Position numbers and translations under genes: made by a program. Below are positions 35,407-43,407 of a stretch of 64,000 nt of DNA, in pieces (the first letter of the stretch is position 1; each line of letters opens with the position of its first letter). The notes below the pieces were generated by a model, which saw only the letters and a list, made by a program, of their open reading frames with translations, was not told where the DNA came from and did no database searches. The stretch comes from DATFVA01 sp963800255 (GTDB lineage Bacteria > Bacteroidota > Ignavibacteria > Ignavibacteriales > Ignavibacteriaceae), in contig CAWDAK010000009.1 in NCBI GenBank assembly GCA_963800255.1, forward strand, positions 310,001-374,000, read 5' to 3'.

Positions 35407-35910
35407 ATGAAACCAGTATTAATACTTTTTTGGTTCCTTTTGACAGCATCAATTAATGTGATAAAGCCACAGGAAAAACAGCTTTTTGGATTTGAGGGCC
35501 TTGATTGGGGAAGTTCCCGTGAACAGGTAAAAGATTATATGAAGAATAAATTTGATAAGGTCCCTGGATATGAAAGGAACGATGCTATAGGCTACCAGGG
35601 AGGAAGTTACCTGGGGCAGGATATATTCTTATGGGTATATTTCTTTGATGAGAAGGGACTAGAGGAAACTGACCTTGTAATAAAAAATAGCGGCAGACCA
35701 TTAGGCGCTGTGTTTTCAGAAACAGTTCATAAATTAACAGAGGATTACGGGGATCCAGATTTGTATAAGCCGGATGACTGGAATGCGGAATGGTTTTATT
35801 ATGATTTTCCAGGGAAACATCTGAAGGCTGTTATTAAAGTTTCACCCTGGTCAGATGAAAATATTAGCAGCATTAAAATTTCATTTCTCAAAGCAGAAGA
35901 GGCAGAATAA
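35407..35910 (+). CDS. Secreted protein of unknown function
   Basis: 167 residues from the ATG at 35407, chosen because it begins a signal-peptide-like stretch (MKPVLILFWFLLTASINVI). The frame is open upstream to 35311, but those residues are polar and unlike a leader. The mature part begins FGFEGLDWGSSREQVKDYM, a pattern seen in small secreted proteins of unknown role whose WG-S motif precedes a helix, then alternates beta strands and ends in a short acidic tail. It precedes the radical SAM gene by 69 bases on the same strand. No function is assigned. Confidence 0.6.
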   Translation: MKPVLILFWFLLTASINVIKPQEKQLFGFEGLDWGSSREQVKDYMKNKFDKVPGYERNDAIGYQGGSYLGQDIFLWVYFFDEKGLEETDLVIKNSGRPLGAVFSETVHKLTEDYGDPDLYKPDDWNAEWFYYDFPGKHLKAVIKVSPWSDENISSIKISFLKAEEAE

Positions 35911-35979
35911 ACAGATATTGAAATAAACAGTGTGTGAATTAAATTTAGCCGTACTTTTAATCAATTAGGAGGGGAGCAT

Positions 35980-37182
35980 ATGCTCAAACTGAATCACCTT
36001 AATTATTACCGCCTACCATGGACGCTTACTGATAATTCTATATCCTGGCTTGAACCTACCGTAAAATGCAACCTTGCTTGCGATGGATGCTATAGGAAAA
36101 ATGAAAATAGTCATAAATCGCTTGAACAGATACGCAGCGACCTGGATGTATTCACTTCTTTAAGAAAAAGTGATGGGGTGTCAATCGCAGGAGGTGATCC
36201 GCTTCTACATCCACAGATAGTAGAAATTGTGAGCGAGGTAAAAAAGAGAAATCTTAAACCAATAATAAATACAAATGGACTTGCGCTGACTGAAGAACTT
36301 CTCCTTAAACTTAAGGAGGCAGGCGTGTTCGGGTTTACATTTCACATTGACAGCAAACAAGGACGTCCCGGATGGAAAAACAGAACTGAACTGGAGCTTA
36401 ATGAATTAAGACTTCATTATGCCAGGATGCTTGCGGAGGCCGGAAACATCTCCTGTTCTTTCAACTCTACTGTTTATGAAGATACAATGCAGTATGTTCC
36501 CGAAATGGTTAGATGGGCTGAGAAACATATCGATATTGTACAGGTAATGGTATTTATTCTATACCGCGCCGTTAATAATAATAAAGTTGATTTTTATCTG
36601 GGTTCGAAAAAAATAGATATGAATAAACTGGTTTATAATGAAGAAAGTACTGAAAGGACCGATATTCAGGCAAATGAAATTGTTGAGTTGATCAGGACTG
36701 AATACCCGGACTTTGAGCCTTGCGGCTACCTGAATGGTTCCGAAAAACCGGATTCATTTAAATGGCTCTTAACCGGGAGACTTGGCCGGAAGAACAGGAT
36801 TTATGGTTATATGGGAAGCAAAGGGATTGAGATTATGCAGACGTTCAATCATTTGATTTATAACCGGTACCTTGCTTATGCCGCTCCGAAGGATACAGCC
36901 AAAGGAAGATCGATGTTGCTGCTCAGCCCGTTTGATAAAGGTCTCCGGAAGACAGCTTCAAAATATCTGAGAAACCCGCTCAATCTTTTTAGAAAATTGC
37001 ACTATCAGTCTGTTATGATTATTCAGCCTGTAGATTTCCTGAAAGACGGCAGACAGAATATGTGTGACGGATGTCCCGACATCACTGTTTGGAACGGCGA
37101 ACTTGTTTGGTCGTGCAGAATGGAGGAGCAATTAAATTTCGGTATGAATCTAAGAACGTTCCCTAAGAACTTCCAGAACTGA
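35980..37182 (+). CDS. Radical SAM protein
   Basis: 400 residues. The CxxxCxxC [4Fe-4S]-SAM motif is at Cys30, Cys34 and Cys37 (KCNLACDGC), followed by the GGDPLLHP motif that positions SAM. A C-terminal cysteine set (MCDGCPD and VWSC near 352-370) suggests a second Fe-S site, in the manner of SPASM/twitch-type enzymes. AGGAGG precedes the ATG. These enzymes use a 5'-deoxyadenosyl radical for peptide maturation or other modifications. No small precursor peptide or partner is evident beside it, so the substrate is unknown. The resemblance to MoaA/PqqE-like enzymes is limited to the N-terminal core. Confidence 0.85.
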   Translation: MLKLNHLNYYRLPWTLTDNSISWLEPTVKCNLACDGCYRKNENSHKSLEQIRSDLDVFTSLRKSDGVSIAGGDPLLHPQIVEIVSEVKKRNLKPIINTNGLALTEELLLKLKEAGVFGFTFHIDSKQGRPGWKNRTELELNELRLHYARMLAEAGNISCSFNSTVYEDTMQYVPEMVRWAEKHIDIVQVMVFILYRAVNNNKVDFYLGSKKIDMNKLVYNEESTERTDIQANEIVELIRTEYPDFEPCGYLNGSEKPDSFKWLLTGRLGRKNRIYGYMGSKGIEIMQTFNHLIYNRYLAYAAPKDTAKGRSMLLLSPFDKGLRKTASKYLRNPLNLFRKLHYQSVMIIQPVDFLKDGRQNMCDGCPDITVWNGELVWSCRMEEQLNFGMNLRTFPKNFQN

Positions 37183-37276
37183 AGTTTTCAATCGTGAACG
37201 TACAGAGCTCGTGATTTAATCCTCACGTACACACTCACTGTGTCTGATAAAACAACTGCATCCTTATGCTGTCCCT

Positions 37277-37300
37277 ATTTTAGTTGTGTAAAACTAAAAT
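37277..37300 (+). promoter_or_regulatory. Inverted repeat just before the DUF4142 gene
   Basis: ATTTTAGTT (37277-37285) and AACTAAAAT (37292-37300) form a perfect 9+9 inverted repeat with a 6-base spacer, ending three bases before the ribosome site AAAGGA at 37304. It may be an operator over the promoter or an mRNA hairpin next to the ribosome site. Confidence 0.4.
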
Positions 37301-37315
37301 ATGAAAGGACCTGTA

Positions 37316-37849
37316 ATGAAGTTATTACTCAGGATATCAATTATTACTATGTTTTCTGTTCTATGTATCTCCCTGAACGTTCGGGGACAGGATATGAACA
37401 AATCAGATAAAAATATGGATATAAATTTCCCTCAGAAAGCCTATAGCGGCGGGATGATGGAAGTTAAATTAGGAAAACTGGCTCAGCAGAAGGCATCTTC
37501 TGAGAAAGTAAAGCAATTTGGTGAGAGGATGATAGCTGATCATTCAAAAGGTAATGAAGAACTTAAAAAAATTGCAGAGAAAAATAATATCGAACTGCCA
37601 GATTCCATGCTCTCAAAAAATCAGGACCTCTATAATGATTTAAGTAAATACAGTGGCCGTGATTTCGATAAAAATTATATGGATAAGATGGTAGAAGATC
37701 ATAAAGAAGATATAGAAGAATTTGAGGATGCATCAAAGAATGCCGACAACCAGGAAATACGTGACTGGGCGAAGAAAACCGTGCCTACCTTGAAACAACA
37801 CCTGAAGCTTGCTCAGCGTACTCAAAGCGAACTGGATAAGAGCAAATAA
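37316..37849 (+). CDS. DUF4142 family periplasmic protein
   Basis: 177 residues from the ATG at 37316; AAAGGA lies six bases upstream, whereas the ATG at 37301 would overlap that site. The signal peptide MKLLLRISIITMFSVLCISLNVRGQ is followed by an all-helical, ferritin-like four-helix region: KLGKLAQQKASSEKVKQFGERMIADH and MVEDHKEDIEEFEDASKN. The regularly spaced histidines and acidic residues fit DUF4142. Family members are often stress-associated in this lineage, but no reaction is established. It is monocistronic behind a perfect inverted repeat. Confidence 0.82.
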   Translation: MKLLLRISIITMFSVLCISLNVRGQDMNKSDKNMDINFPQKAYSGGMMEVKLGKLAQQKASSEKVKQFGERMIADHSKGNEELKKIAEKNNIELPDSMLSKNQDLYNDLSKYSGRDFDKNYMDKMVEDHKEDIEEFEDASKNADNQEIRDWAKKTVPTLKQHLKLAQRTQSELDKSK

Positions 37850-37859
37850 TTATGCTTAT

Positions 37860-37942
37860 TGTCTGTCATTCTGAAAATATTGGTTTTTTAATGAAACCCC
37901 TTACTGTAGAAATAATCAACAAGTGTGACAGAATGGCAGACA
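37860..37942. repeat. 83-base element bounded by 14-base inverted repeats
   Basis: TGTCTGTCATTCTG (37860-37873) is matched by its reverse complement CAGAATGGCAGACA (37929-37942) with one mismatch, enclosing 55 AT-rich bases. It begins 11 bases after the DUF4142 stop. The TGTCATTCTG core resembles short dispersed repeats seen in many Bacteroidota/Ignavibacteria genomes; it may be a degenerate miniature element or a long hairpin. The rest of the 378-base gap up to 38227 holds no gene that I can support. Confidence 0.45.
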
Positions 37943-38144
37943 TTTTATTTAGGTGGTATTTGGTTGCCTTTTATGCGCCTTTTGTGCGCCTGGTGGACTC
38001 AAAATGAGACAGTGTGAAAACAGCGAAAAAACGCAATATGTGGCTGTTGAATATTACTACAGTATGACAAAAATGGTAGTAGAAAGATAAATGATTTTGT
38101 TTTTCTATTTGGCTCAGTCATCCCCTTTTCGGTTATAAAGTGCG

Positions 38145-38176
38145 CTTATGGGATGTGCACCATTTAACCCCATAAG
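38145..38176. repeat. Inverted repeat upstream of the small membrane protein
   Basis: CTTATGGG (38145-38152) and CCCATAAG (38169-38176) form a perfect 8-base stem around a 16-base loop, 52 bases before the start at 38228. A role in control of the small gene is possible. There is no T tract to suggest termination. Confidence 0.35.
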
Positions 38177-38227
38177 TGAATCATAATATATATCTTTCGG
38201 CGTAATTTTAGAAGAGATGGAGTTATT

Positions 38228-38434
38228 ATGCAGACCCGAAGACCGAGAAAGAGAACAAATCCCGCCCTCGTTATAGCTCTGATAATAATTATTCCCTTAA
38301 TTATATTTTTACTGGTTTTAACAAACACGGCCCCCGAACAAACGGGAGAAAAGCTGCAGGATTCTGTGAAGGTAGGAAATAACCTCCCCGATACAACCCA
38401 GGTAACTATAAAACCTGATACGACAAAGAAATAA
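38228..38434 (+). CDS. Small single-span membrane protein
   Basis: 68 residues: an arginine/lysine-rich N-terminus (MQTRRPRKRTNP), one transmembrane helix at about 13-31 (LVIALIIIIPLIIFLLVLT) and a polar, threonine/aspartate-rich tail (PDTTQVTIKPDTTKK) likely in the periplasm. GGAG stands eight bases before the ATG. The positive-inside rule gives a type II orientation. No homologue is recognised and no operon partner is evident; tadA follows 55 bases later. Confidence 0.6.
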   Translation: MQTRRPRKRTNPALVIALIIIIPLIIFLLVLTNTAPEQTGEKLQDSVKVGNNLPDTTQVTIKPDTTKK

Positions 38435-38489
38435 TAGGGTCCCTCAATAATTAGTCATACTCATTGAATTATTATTATTTTTGACTCAT

Positions 38490-38963
38490 ATGTTTTCAGA
38501 AGATGTGTATAAATTTATGTTTGCCGCTCTGCAGGAAGCAGAAAAAGCCCTAGAAGAGGATGAAGTCCCTGTTGGAGCTGTGGTTGTTAAAGACAACAGG
38601 ATAATCGGCAGGGGTTACAACCAGGTGGAAAAGCTGAGAGATGCCACAGCTCATGCTGAAATGATTGCCTTAACTGCGGCTTCATCTCATCTGGACAACT
38701 GGCGGCTGAACGAATGCGACATATATGTTACCCTGGAACCCTGCATCATGTGTGCAGGGGCAATGCTCGCATCCAGGATTAAACGTTTATATTTCTCAAC
38801 TTTCGATCCCAAGTTTGGTGCCTGCGGTTCTCTATACAACCTTGTAGAAGAGGGGCGGTATAATCACAGGATTGAAGTTATATCCGGTGTATATTCAGAG
38901 GAGAGCCGGGGGTTGATGACACAGTTTTTCAACAAGCTGAGATTACGGAACAATAATAGCTAG
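38490..38963 (+). CDS. tadA: tRNA-specific adenosine deaminase
   Basis: 157 residues from the ATG at 38490 (an in-frame TTG at 38481 is less likely). The cytidine-deaminase zinc site is complete: His55-Ala-Glu57 (TAHAEMIAL) and PCIMC with Cys85 and Cys88. VPVGAVVV, GRGYNQVEKLRD and FDPKFGACGSLYNL are typical of TadA rather than guanine or cytidine deaminases. It converts the wobble adenosine of tRNA-Arg(ACG) to inosine, and that tRNA is encoded in this window at 27669. Confidence 0.94.
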   Translation: MFSEDVYKFMFAALQEAEKALEEDEVPVGAVVVKDNRIIGRGYNQVEKLRDATAHAEMIALTAASSHLDNWRLNECDIYVTLEPCIMCAGAMLASRIKRLYFSTFDPKFGACGSLYNLVEEGRYNHRIEVISGVYSEESRGLMTQFFNKLRLRNNNS

Positions 38964-39019
38964 CTTGCTTAAAAAGTTCAATAAAATTAAATTGTGATAC
39001 ACAAAATTAGGGAAGTAAT

Positions 39020-39697
39020 ATGCGTCTAATATTATTTGGTGCTCCCGGGGTTGGGAAAGGGACTCAGGCAAAAATTCTTTCTGATAAATTAAATATACCT
39101 CATATATCAACTGGCGATATTCTAAGACTGGCTGTTCACGATAAAACTCCTCTTGGAATTAAAGCCCAGGAAATAATGAATTCCGGAGATCTTGTCTCTG
39201 ACGATATCATGGTTGGCATCATCAGAGATACACTCACACAGCAAAGATGCAGAACGGGCTTCATTCTCGATGGGTTCCCAAGAACCCTGGCTCAGGCTAA
39301 AGAGTTGGACTTGCTCCTTGATGAACTTCATATCACAAATGTATACCTGGTTAACGTTTTTGCTAATAATGAAGAAATTGTAAGCAGACTTACAAACCGC
39401 CGGGCGTGCAAATCCTGCAAAAATATTTTTTCATATTCTGAAGTAAAAGGTAAGTCAGTTTGTCCTAAATGCGGTTCTGAAAACAGCTTTTACCAGAGGG
39501 CAGATGACAAGGAGGATGTGATTAGAAGGAGACTTAGCGTATATGAAGAAAATACAAAGCCTGTTCTGGAATTTTATGAAAATAAGGGCGCTGTTATAAC
39601 TGCTGACGGTATAGGCCGGGTGGAAGATGTAACTGCCGAGATACTTAAAGGACTGGAGGAAAAAGCGGGAAAGAAAATCATACTTTCTGCTTTATAA
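39020..39697 (+). CDS. adk: Adenylate kinase
   Basis: 225 residues. The P-loop GAPGVGKGT is at 7-15. TGDILR, the FILDGFPRT signature at 81-89 and a long LID domain follow. The LID has a structural zinc site from Cys130, Cys133, Cys148 and Cys151 (ACKSCK and VCPKC), a type also found in Gram-positive enzymes. It interconverts ATP and AMP with two ADP. Its last 20 bases overlap the convergent ftsE gene. Confidence 0.96.
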   Translation: MRLILFGAPGVGKGTQAKILSDKLNIPHISTGDILRLAVHDKTPLGIKAQEIMNSGDLVSDDIMVGIIRDTLTQQRCRTGFILDGFPRTLAQAKELDLLLDELHITNVYLVNVFANNEEIVSRLTNRRACKSCKNIFSYSEVKGKSVCPKCGSENSFYQRADDKEDVIRRRLSVYEENTKPVLEFYENKGAVITADGIGRVEDVTAEILKGLEEKAGKKIILSAL

Positions 39698-40349
39698 CAG
39701 CTTTAAAAGCTTTACCGTTTTCAAGTTTTATTATGCGGTGATTAAATCTTTTCACAATTTCATAATTGTGTGTTGCGAAAATTATAGCTGTTCCCTTAGC
39801 ATGTATCTTTTCAAATAGATCGAGGATTTCTGAAGAAGTATCGGGATCAAGGTTGCCTGTTGGTTCATCAGCTAGTATAAGCAGTGGATCATTTATGATA
39901 GCCCTGGCAATGGCCACCCGCTGTTTTTCCCCTCCTGATAGCTCGTGCGGCATACTATAGCGCCTGTGCAGCAGACCCACATCAGTTAAAACATTATTCA
40001 CTCTTCTTTTAATTTCCCTGCGGTTCGTTCCCGTCACCGCAAGAACGAAGGACAAATTCTCATAAATATTTCTATCCTTCAGAAGCTTAAAGTCCTGAAA
40101 TACAACACCCACTTTACGCCTTAAGTAAGGCAGGTTCCGGGGTTTAATTGACTTACTATCATATTCGGCAACCTGCACAATTCCTGATTGAGGCAGTATG
40201 TTCATATAAATCATTTGAAGAAGCGTACTTTTGCCGGAGCCGCTCTTCCCTATCAGGAAAATAAATTCCCCGCTTCGAAGCTCAAGGTTGAGGTCTTCGA
40301 ATACAGGCTGTGAAGGATAATGGTAAACTACGTTTGTAAATGACAGCAT
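39678..40349 (-). CDS. ftsE: Cell-division ABC transporter ATP-binding protein FtsE
   Basis: 223 residues, the usual size. Walker A is GKSGSGKST, the Q loop VVFQDFKLLKDRNIYEN is a strong FtsE feature, the signature is LSGGEKQRVAIARAI, Walker B LLILADEPTGNLD and the H loop FATHNYEIV. With FtsX it forms a membrane complex that regulates peptidoglycan hydrolases at the septum. No ftsX is adjacent; the upstream gene on this strand is a methyltransferase. Its 3' end overlaps adk by 20 bases on the opposite strand. Confidence 0.9.
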   Translation of the reverse strand: MLSFTNVVYHYPSQPVFEDLNLELRSGEFIFLIGKSGSGKSTLLQMIYMNILPQSGIVQVAEYDSKSIKPRNLPYLRRKVGVVFQDFKLLKDRNIYENLSFVLAVTGTNRREIKRRVNNVLTDVGLLHRRYSMPHELSGGEKQRVAIARAIINDPLLILADEPTGNLDPDTSSEILDLFEKIHAKGTAIIFATHNYEIVKRFNHRIIKLENGKAFKAVIKQKV

Positions 40350-41077
40350 CAGTTCCTCACAACAAATTGAACCCGTTCACATTCAGCATTCCCGTTTCTA
40401 AAGGTAAATGCCTCAAAACATTCGGAAACATACATCCCCGCTTTTTCAATCAGCATAAAATATTCCTCGAAAGGGTATATTTTTTGTCTATGCTGTTCAT
40501 GGAATTTCAAGTCTTTATATTTTATATCAAAAGTATTCTTATGGATACGGCTTCTGGAGCAATACCAGCTCTTCTGGACGAAACTTATACCTTTATACTT
40601 TCCCTTCCTCAAAGGCTCTTTTGTATGTTTAATACTGTTTCGTTCAAGACTAACATCAAAAGTAAATATTCCGCCTTCCACCAGTATTCTTTTAACTTCC
40701 TTAAAAAATACCAGCAGCTTTTTTTTACTTGTAAGGTAATTCACACTGTCGAATGCCGAATAAACAAGCTTGAAACCCTTACCAAACGGTATCTCAGTCA
40801 TATCACAGCACACCTTTGGAATATATCTGATGCCGTCCTGACTGAGCATATTGAATGACAAATCAGTAATAATAATTTCCGGGTAATAATGACTGAAATG
40901 ATCAGCAAGTCTTCCGTTGCCGGCTCCAAGTTCAAGAATCAGATCGTTTTGTTTCACAGAAGATTTAACAACCTCATACAGATACTCAGCCCACTTATCG
41001 TACCTGATCGTACGCATAAGGTAGGGGTAAATATCGGCAACTTTATCATAAATTTTATTATTCTGAATTTCTATCAT
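40349..41077 (-). CDS. Class I SAM-dependent methyltransferase
   Basis: 242 residues. The SAM-binding motif I is LILELGAGNGRLADHF at about 44-60, followed by the acidic strand IIITDLSFNMLS. A post-I region PKVCCDMTEIPFGKGFKLVYSAFDSVNYL and the EGGIFTFDVSLERN strand complete the Rossmann-like fold. The substrate cannot be told from sequence. Its start overlaps the end of pdxA by 20 bases and its stop abuts the ftsE start by one base, so it is embedded in the minus-strand operon. Confidence 0.82.
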   Translation of the reverse strand: MIEIQNNKIYDKVADIYPYLMRTIRYDKWAEYLYEVVKSSVKQNDLILELGAGNGRLADHFSHYYPEIIITDLSFNMLSQDGIRYIPKVCCDMTEIPFGKGFKLVYSAFDSVNYLTSKKKLLVFFKEVKRILVEGGIFTFDVSLERNSIKHTKEPLRKGKYKGISFVQKSWYCSRSRIHKNTFDIKYKDLKFHEQHRQKIYPFEEYFMLIEKAGMYVSECFEAFTFRNGNAECERVQFVVRN

Positions 41078-42050
41078 AACGATTTTCTAAAATATTATCA
41101 GCAAAATAAAATGCTTCCAGAATGCTGTTTTCATTGGCTAAATTTTTTCCGGCAATATCGAACCCGGTTCCGTGATCAGGAGATGTTCTTACAATCGGCA
41201 AACCGGCTGTAAAATTCACACCACTTGAAAAGTTCAATAACTTAAATGGAATTAATACCTGGTCGTGATACATCCCTAGAGTAAGATCAAAATTTTTATA
41301 AGCGCCATTCCCCCAAAAGGCATCCGGAGAGAAAGGTCCTTTAAGATATTTCCTTTGTTTGTACTTCTTTAAAAATGGAGTAATAACATCAACTTCCTCA
41401 TTTCCAATTAACCCGGCTTCCCCGGCATGGGGATTAAGACCAAGCACTCCTACCGAAGGTGAAGAAACCTTAAAATCATTTTTCAAACTTTGAATAACCA
41501 CATCGCTGACCGACTGAAGCAGTTCCCTTGTTACCATCGACGGAACCATTGAAAGAGGCTTATGAATTGTTGCCAGGGCAGCCTTTAATTTTTTAGAAAG
41601 AAACATCATTACAAATTTCCTGGTGTCAAACCAGTCCGCCAGCATTTCTGTATGGCCGGGATAATTATACCCCGCCGCGTTAAGTGCCTCTTTAGAAATC
41701 GGAGCTGTAATAAGTGCGTCAGCTGATTTTCTTTTTAATAATTCAGAAGCTATTTCCAGTGCCAGGTAGGCTGCTTTTCCTGATACCTTTGTAGGTTTTC
41801 CTGTATTAACTTTGAATGTGCCGGTATCAAAAAGGATTACTTTTCCCCCCCGGTCAGCATCTAATTTGTTAATTGTGGTAAAGTTAAAAACAGGTTTGAT
41901 TTCAGATGAGATTTCCCTGAATACATTTCCGGGACAGATAACAATAAACTTTTTCCCCTTTTTATTGCCGATGCGGTTAAGAGCTTTTATAACGATTTCA
42001 GGCCCTATACCGTTTATATCCCCGCAGGTAAATATAAATGTTCTGGTCAT
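41058..42050 (-). CDS. pdxA: 4-hydroxythreonine-4-phosphate dehydrogenase
   Basis: 330 residues, family length. TCGDINGIGPEIVIKAL at the start, ITAPISKEAL, NYPGHTEML with a metal-binding histidine, LGLNPHAGE, SPDAFWG and YHDQVLIPFK with a second metal ligand, then RTSPDHGTGFDIAGK near the end. It oxidises 4-phosphohydroxythreonine in the DXP-independent route to pyridoxal phosphate. Its ATG overlaps the stop of the GWxTD gene by four bases (translational coupling). The catalytic residues I can check are all present. Confidence 0.95.
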   Translation of the reverse strand: MTRTFIFTCGDINGIGPEIVIKALNRIGNKKGKKFIVICPGNVFREISSEIKPVFNFTTINKLDADRGGKVILFDTGTFKVNTGKPTKVSGKAAYLALEIASELLKRKSADALITAPISKEALNAAGYNYPGHTEMLADWFDTRKFVMMFLSKKLKAALATIHKPLSMVPSMVTRELLQSVSDVVIQSLKNDFKVSSPSVGVLGLNPHAGEAGLIGNEEVDVITPFLKKYKQRKYLKGPFSPDAFWGNGAYKNFDLTLGMYHDQVLIPFKLLNFSSGVNFTAGLPIVRTSPDHGTGFDIAGKNLANENSILEAFYFADNILENRYDRNSE

Positions 42051-43300
42051 CCGTTTATTAATGAAAAATCTCCCGTTCCTTTTTTATCAACAAATACGAA
42101 CTTTCGCTGCGGATTATTATATGTCCATGTTTCAATTATATTCCCATAATTATCAGAAGTTCTGTCTACATCAACAGGCTTCCCGAACCTTATATACAAT
42201 TTTCCACGGTCAGTATTTACACCGCTGGCGCCGGATATAGTGGCAAAATTCTTAGCAGCATAGTCAAGCCTTGTATAAAATTCCTGCATAAGAGGATTAA
42301 ATTCTGTTTCGGGAGTAGGGTCAATTTTTTTCCAGTACTCAGCAAGATTTTCAGCATATTCCTCATCATCACCTTTCAGGAGTCCGCTTATAACCGAATC
42401 TTTCTCAATAAATTTCAGAGCGTTAATAGCCATTTCAGGATTTTTCAGGGAATGAGGTTTATCAATCCAGCTGCATCCAATCTGAAACTTCTGCTCTTCA
42501 CCGGCATCATTATTCTCTGAGGCTATAACCTGAAATCCCCCCTCTTTAATTATATTGCTTATGCCGTCAATTCTGTATACAGAACAGGGACTTCCTTCAT
42601 CGTTATCTTCAACAATAACTTTCCCTCCGCATTCACTCAAGGCAATTTTCTCATTTACAGGTTTTGTTAAGGTTTCATTAAACAGTGTATCTTTTTTCTG
42701 AATAATAATTATGGAAAGCGAATCCGAGTTTGGATTTTTCACCGGAATAATAAAAGAGTATTTATTCTCATCGAAAGGAAGTTTTCCTCCATAGTTGGCA
42801 AGTACGTACCGGCTATTGCATTGAGTGACGCTTTCTTTAGCAATAAGAGGTGGAAGAATGTTTTTCAGAGGTTCAATTTTCATGATTGTAGAAGGCAGCT
42901 TCAGCTCCCTGCCTGATTTATAATCATAAAGAATCTCCATAGCAGAATATGTTCCCGGTGAGAGATTAAGCTTAAGCAGTCCTTCTGAATAAATAACAGG
43001 GGACATTGTCTGTTCATATTCAGAGACCTGGATACTTTTTTCTTTTATTGCACGGGTGAAGAATTTCTGTCCTGTGGAGTCGAAGACTTCAACTGAAATC
43101 CTGTACTGGGCAAGGAAGAGGTCAGAACCTTTTTCAAAGACCAGTCTGTTAAGCGGAAGTTTATAAGTGTAGTACACATCTCCGGAGTCTTCCGAAGGAA
43201 GCTGAACGAAGTTGGAATACAGAATATGAGGAACGCCGGACTGACCATAGATCAGTCCAGTTAAAAATAACAGCGAGAGTAAAAAGGAAAGTTTTGACAC
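42047..43300 (-). CDS. GWxTD domain-containing secreted protein
   Basis: 417 residues with a signal peptide (MSKLSFLLSLLFLTGLIYGQ). The last ~110 residues match the GWxTD-type domain seen across Ignavibacteria, Gemmatimonadota and relatives: EYWKKIDPTPETEFNPLMQEFYTRLDYA segment, then GVNTDRGKLYIRFGKP and ETWTYNNPQRKFVFVDK. Here the name-giving GWxTD reads GVNTD. The N-terminal part is beta-rich and unassigned. The domain's role is unknown. It precedes pdxA with a four-base overlap and stands 107 bases behind rho. Confidence 0.8.
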   Translation of the reverse strand: MSKLSFLLSLLFLTGLIYGQSGVPHILYSNFVQLPSEDSGDVYYTYKLPLNRLVFEKGSDLFLAQYRISVEVFDSTGQKFFTRAIKEKSIQVSEYEQTMSPVIYSEGLLKLNLSPGTYSAMEILYDYKSGRELKLPSTIMKIEPLKNILPPLIAKESVTQCNSRYVLANYGGKLPFDENKYSFIIPVKNPNSDSLSIIIIQKKDTLFNETLTKPVNEKIALSECGGKVIVEDNDEGSPCSVYRIDGISNIIKEGGFQVIASENNDAGEEQKFQIGCSWIDKPHSLKNPEMAINALKFIEKDSVISGLLKGDDEEYAENLAEYWKKIDPTPETEFNPLMQEFYTRLDYAAKNFATISGASGVNTDRGKLYIRFGKPVDVDRTSDNYGNIIETWTYNNPQRKFVFVDKKGTGDFSLING

Positions 43301-43407
43301 AGAATCTCTTTTTTTTCTGAAACCTAATATCCCGGGTCAACCTTTTCAATACTATAATTTTGCATCAATAGTGAAGAAGCCGGAATGCAAAGAAAGGACT
43401 CTGCCTA

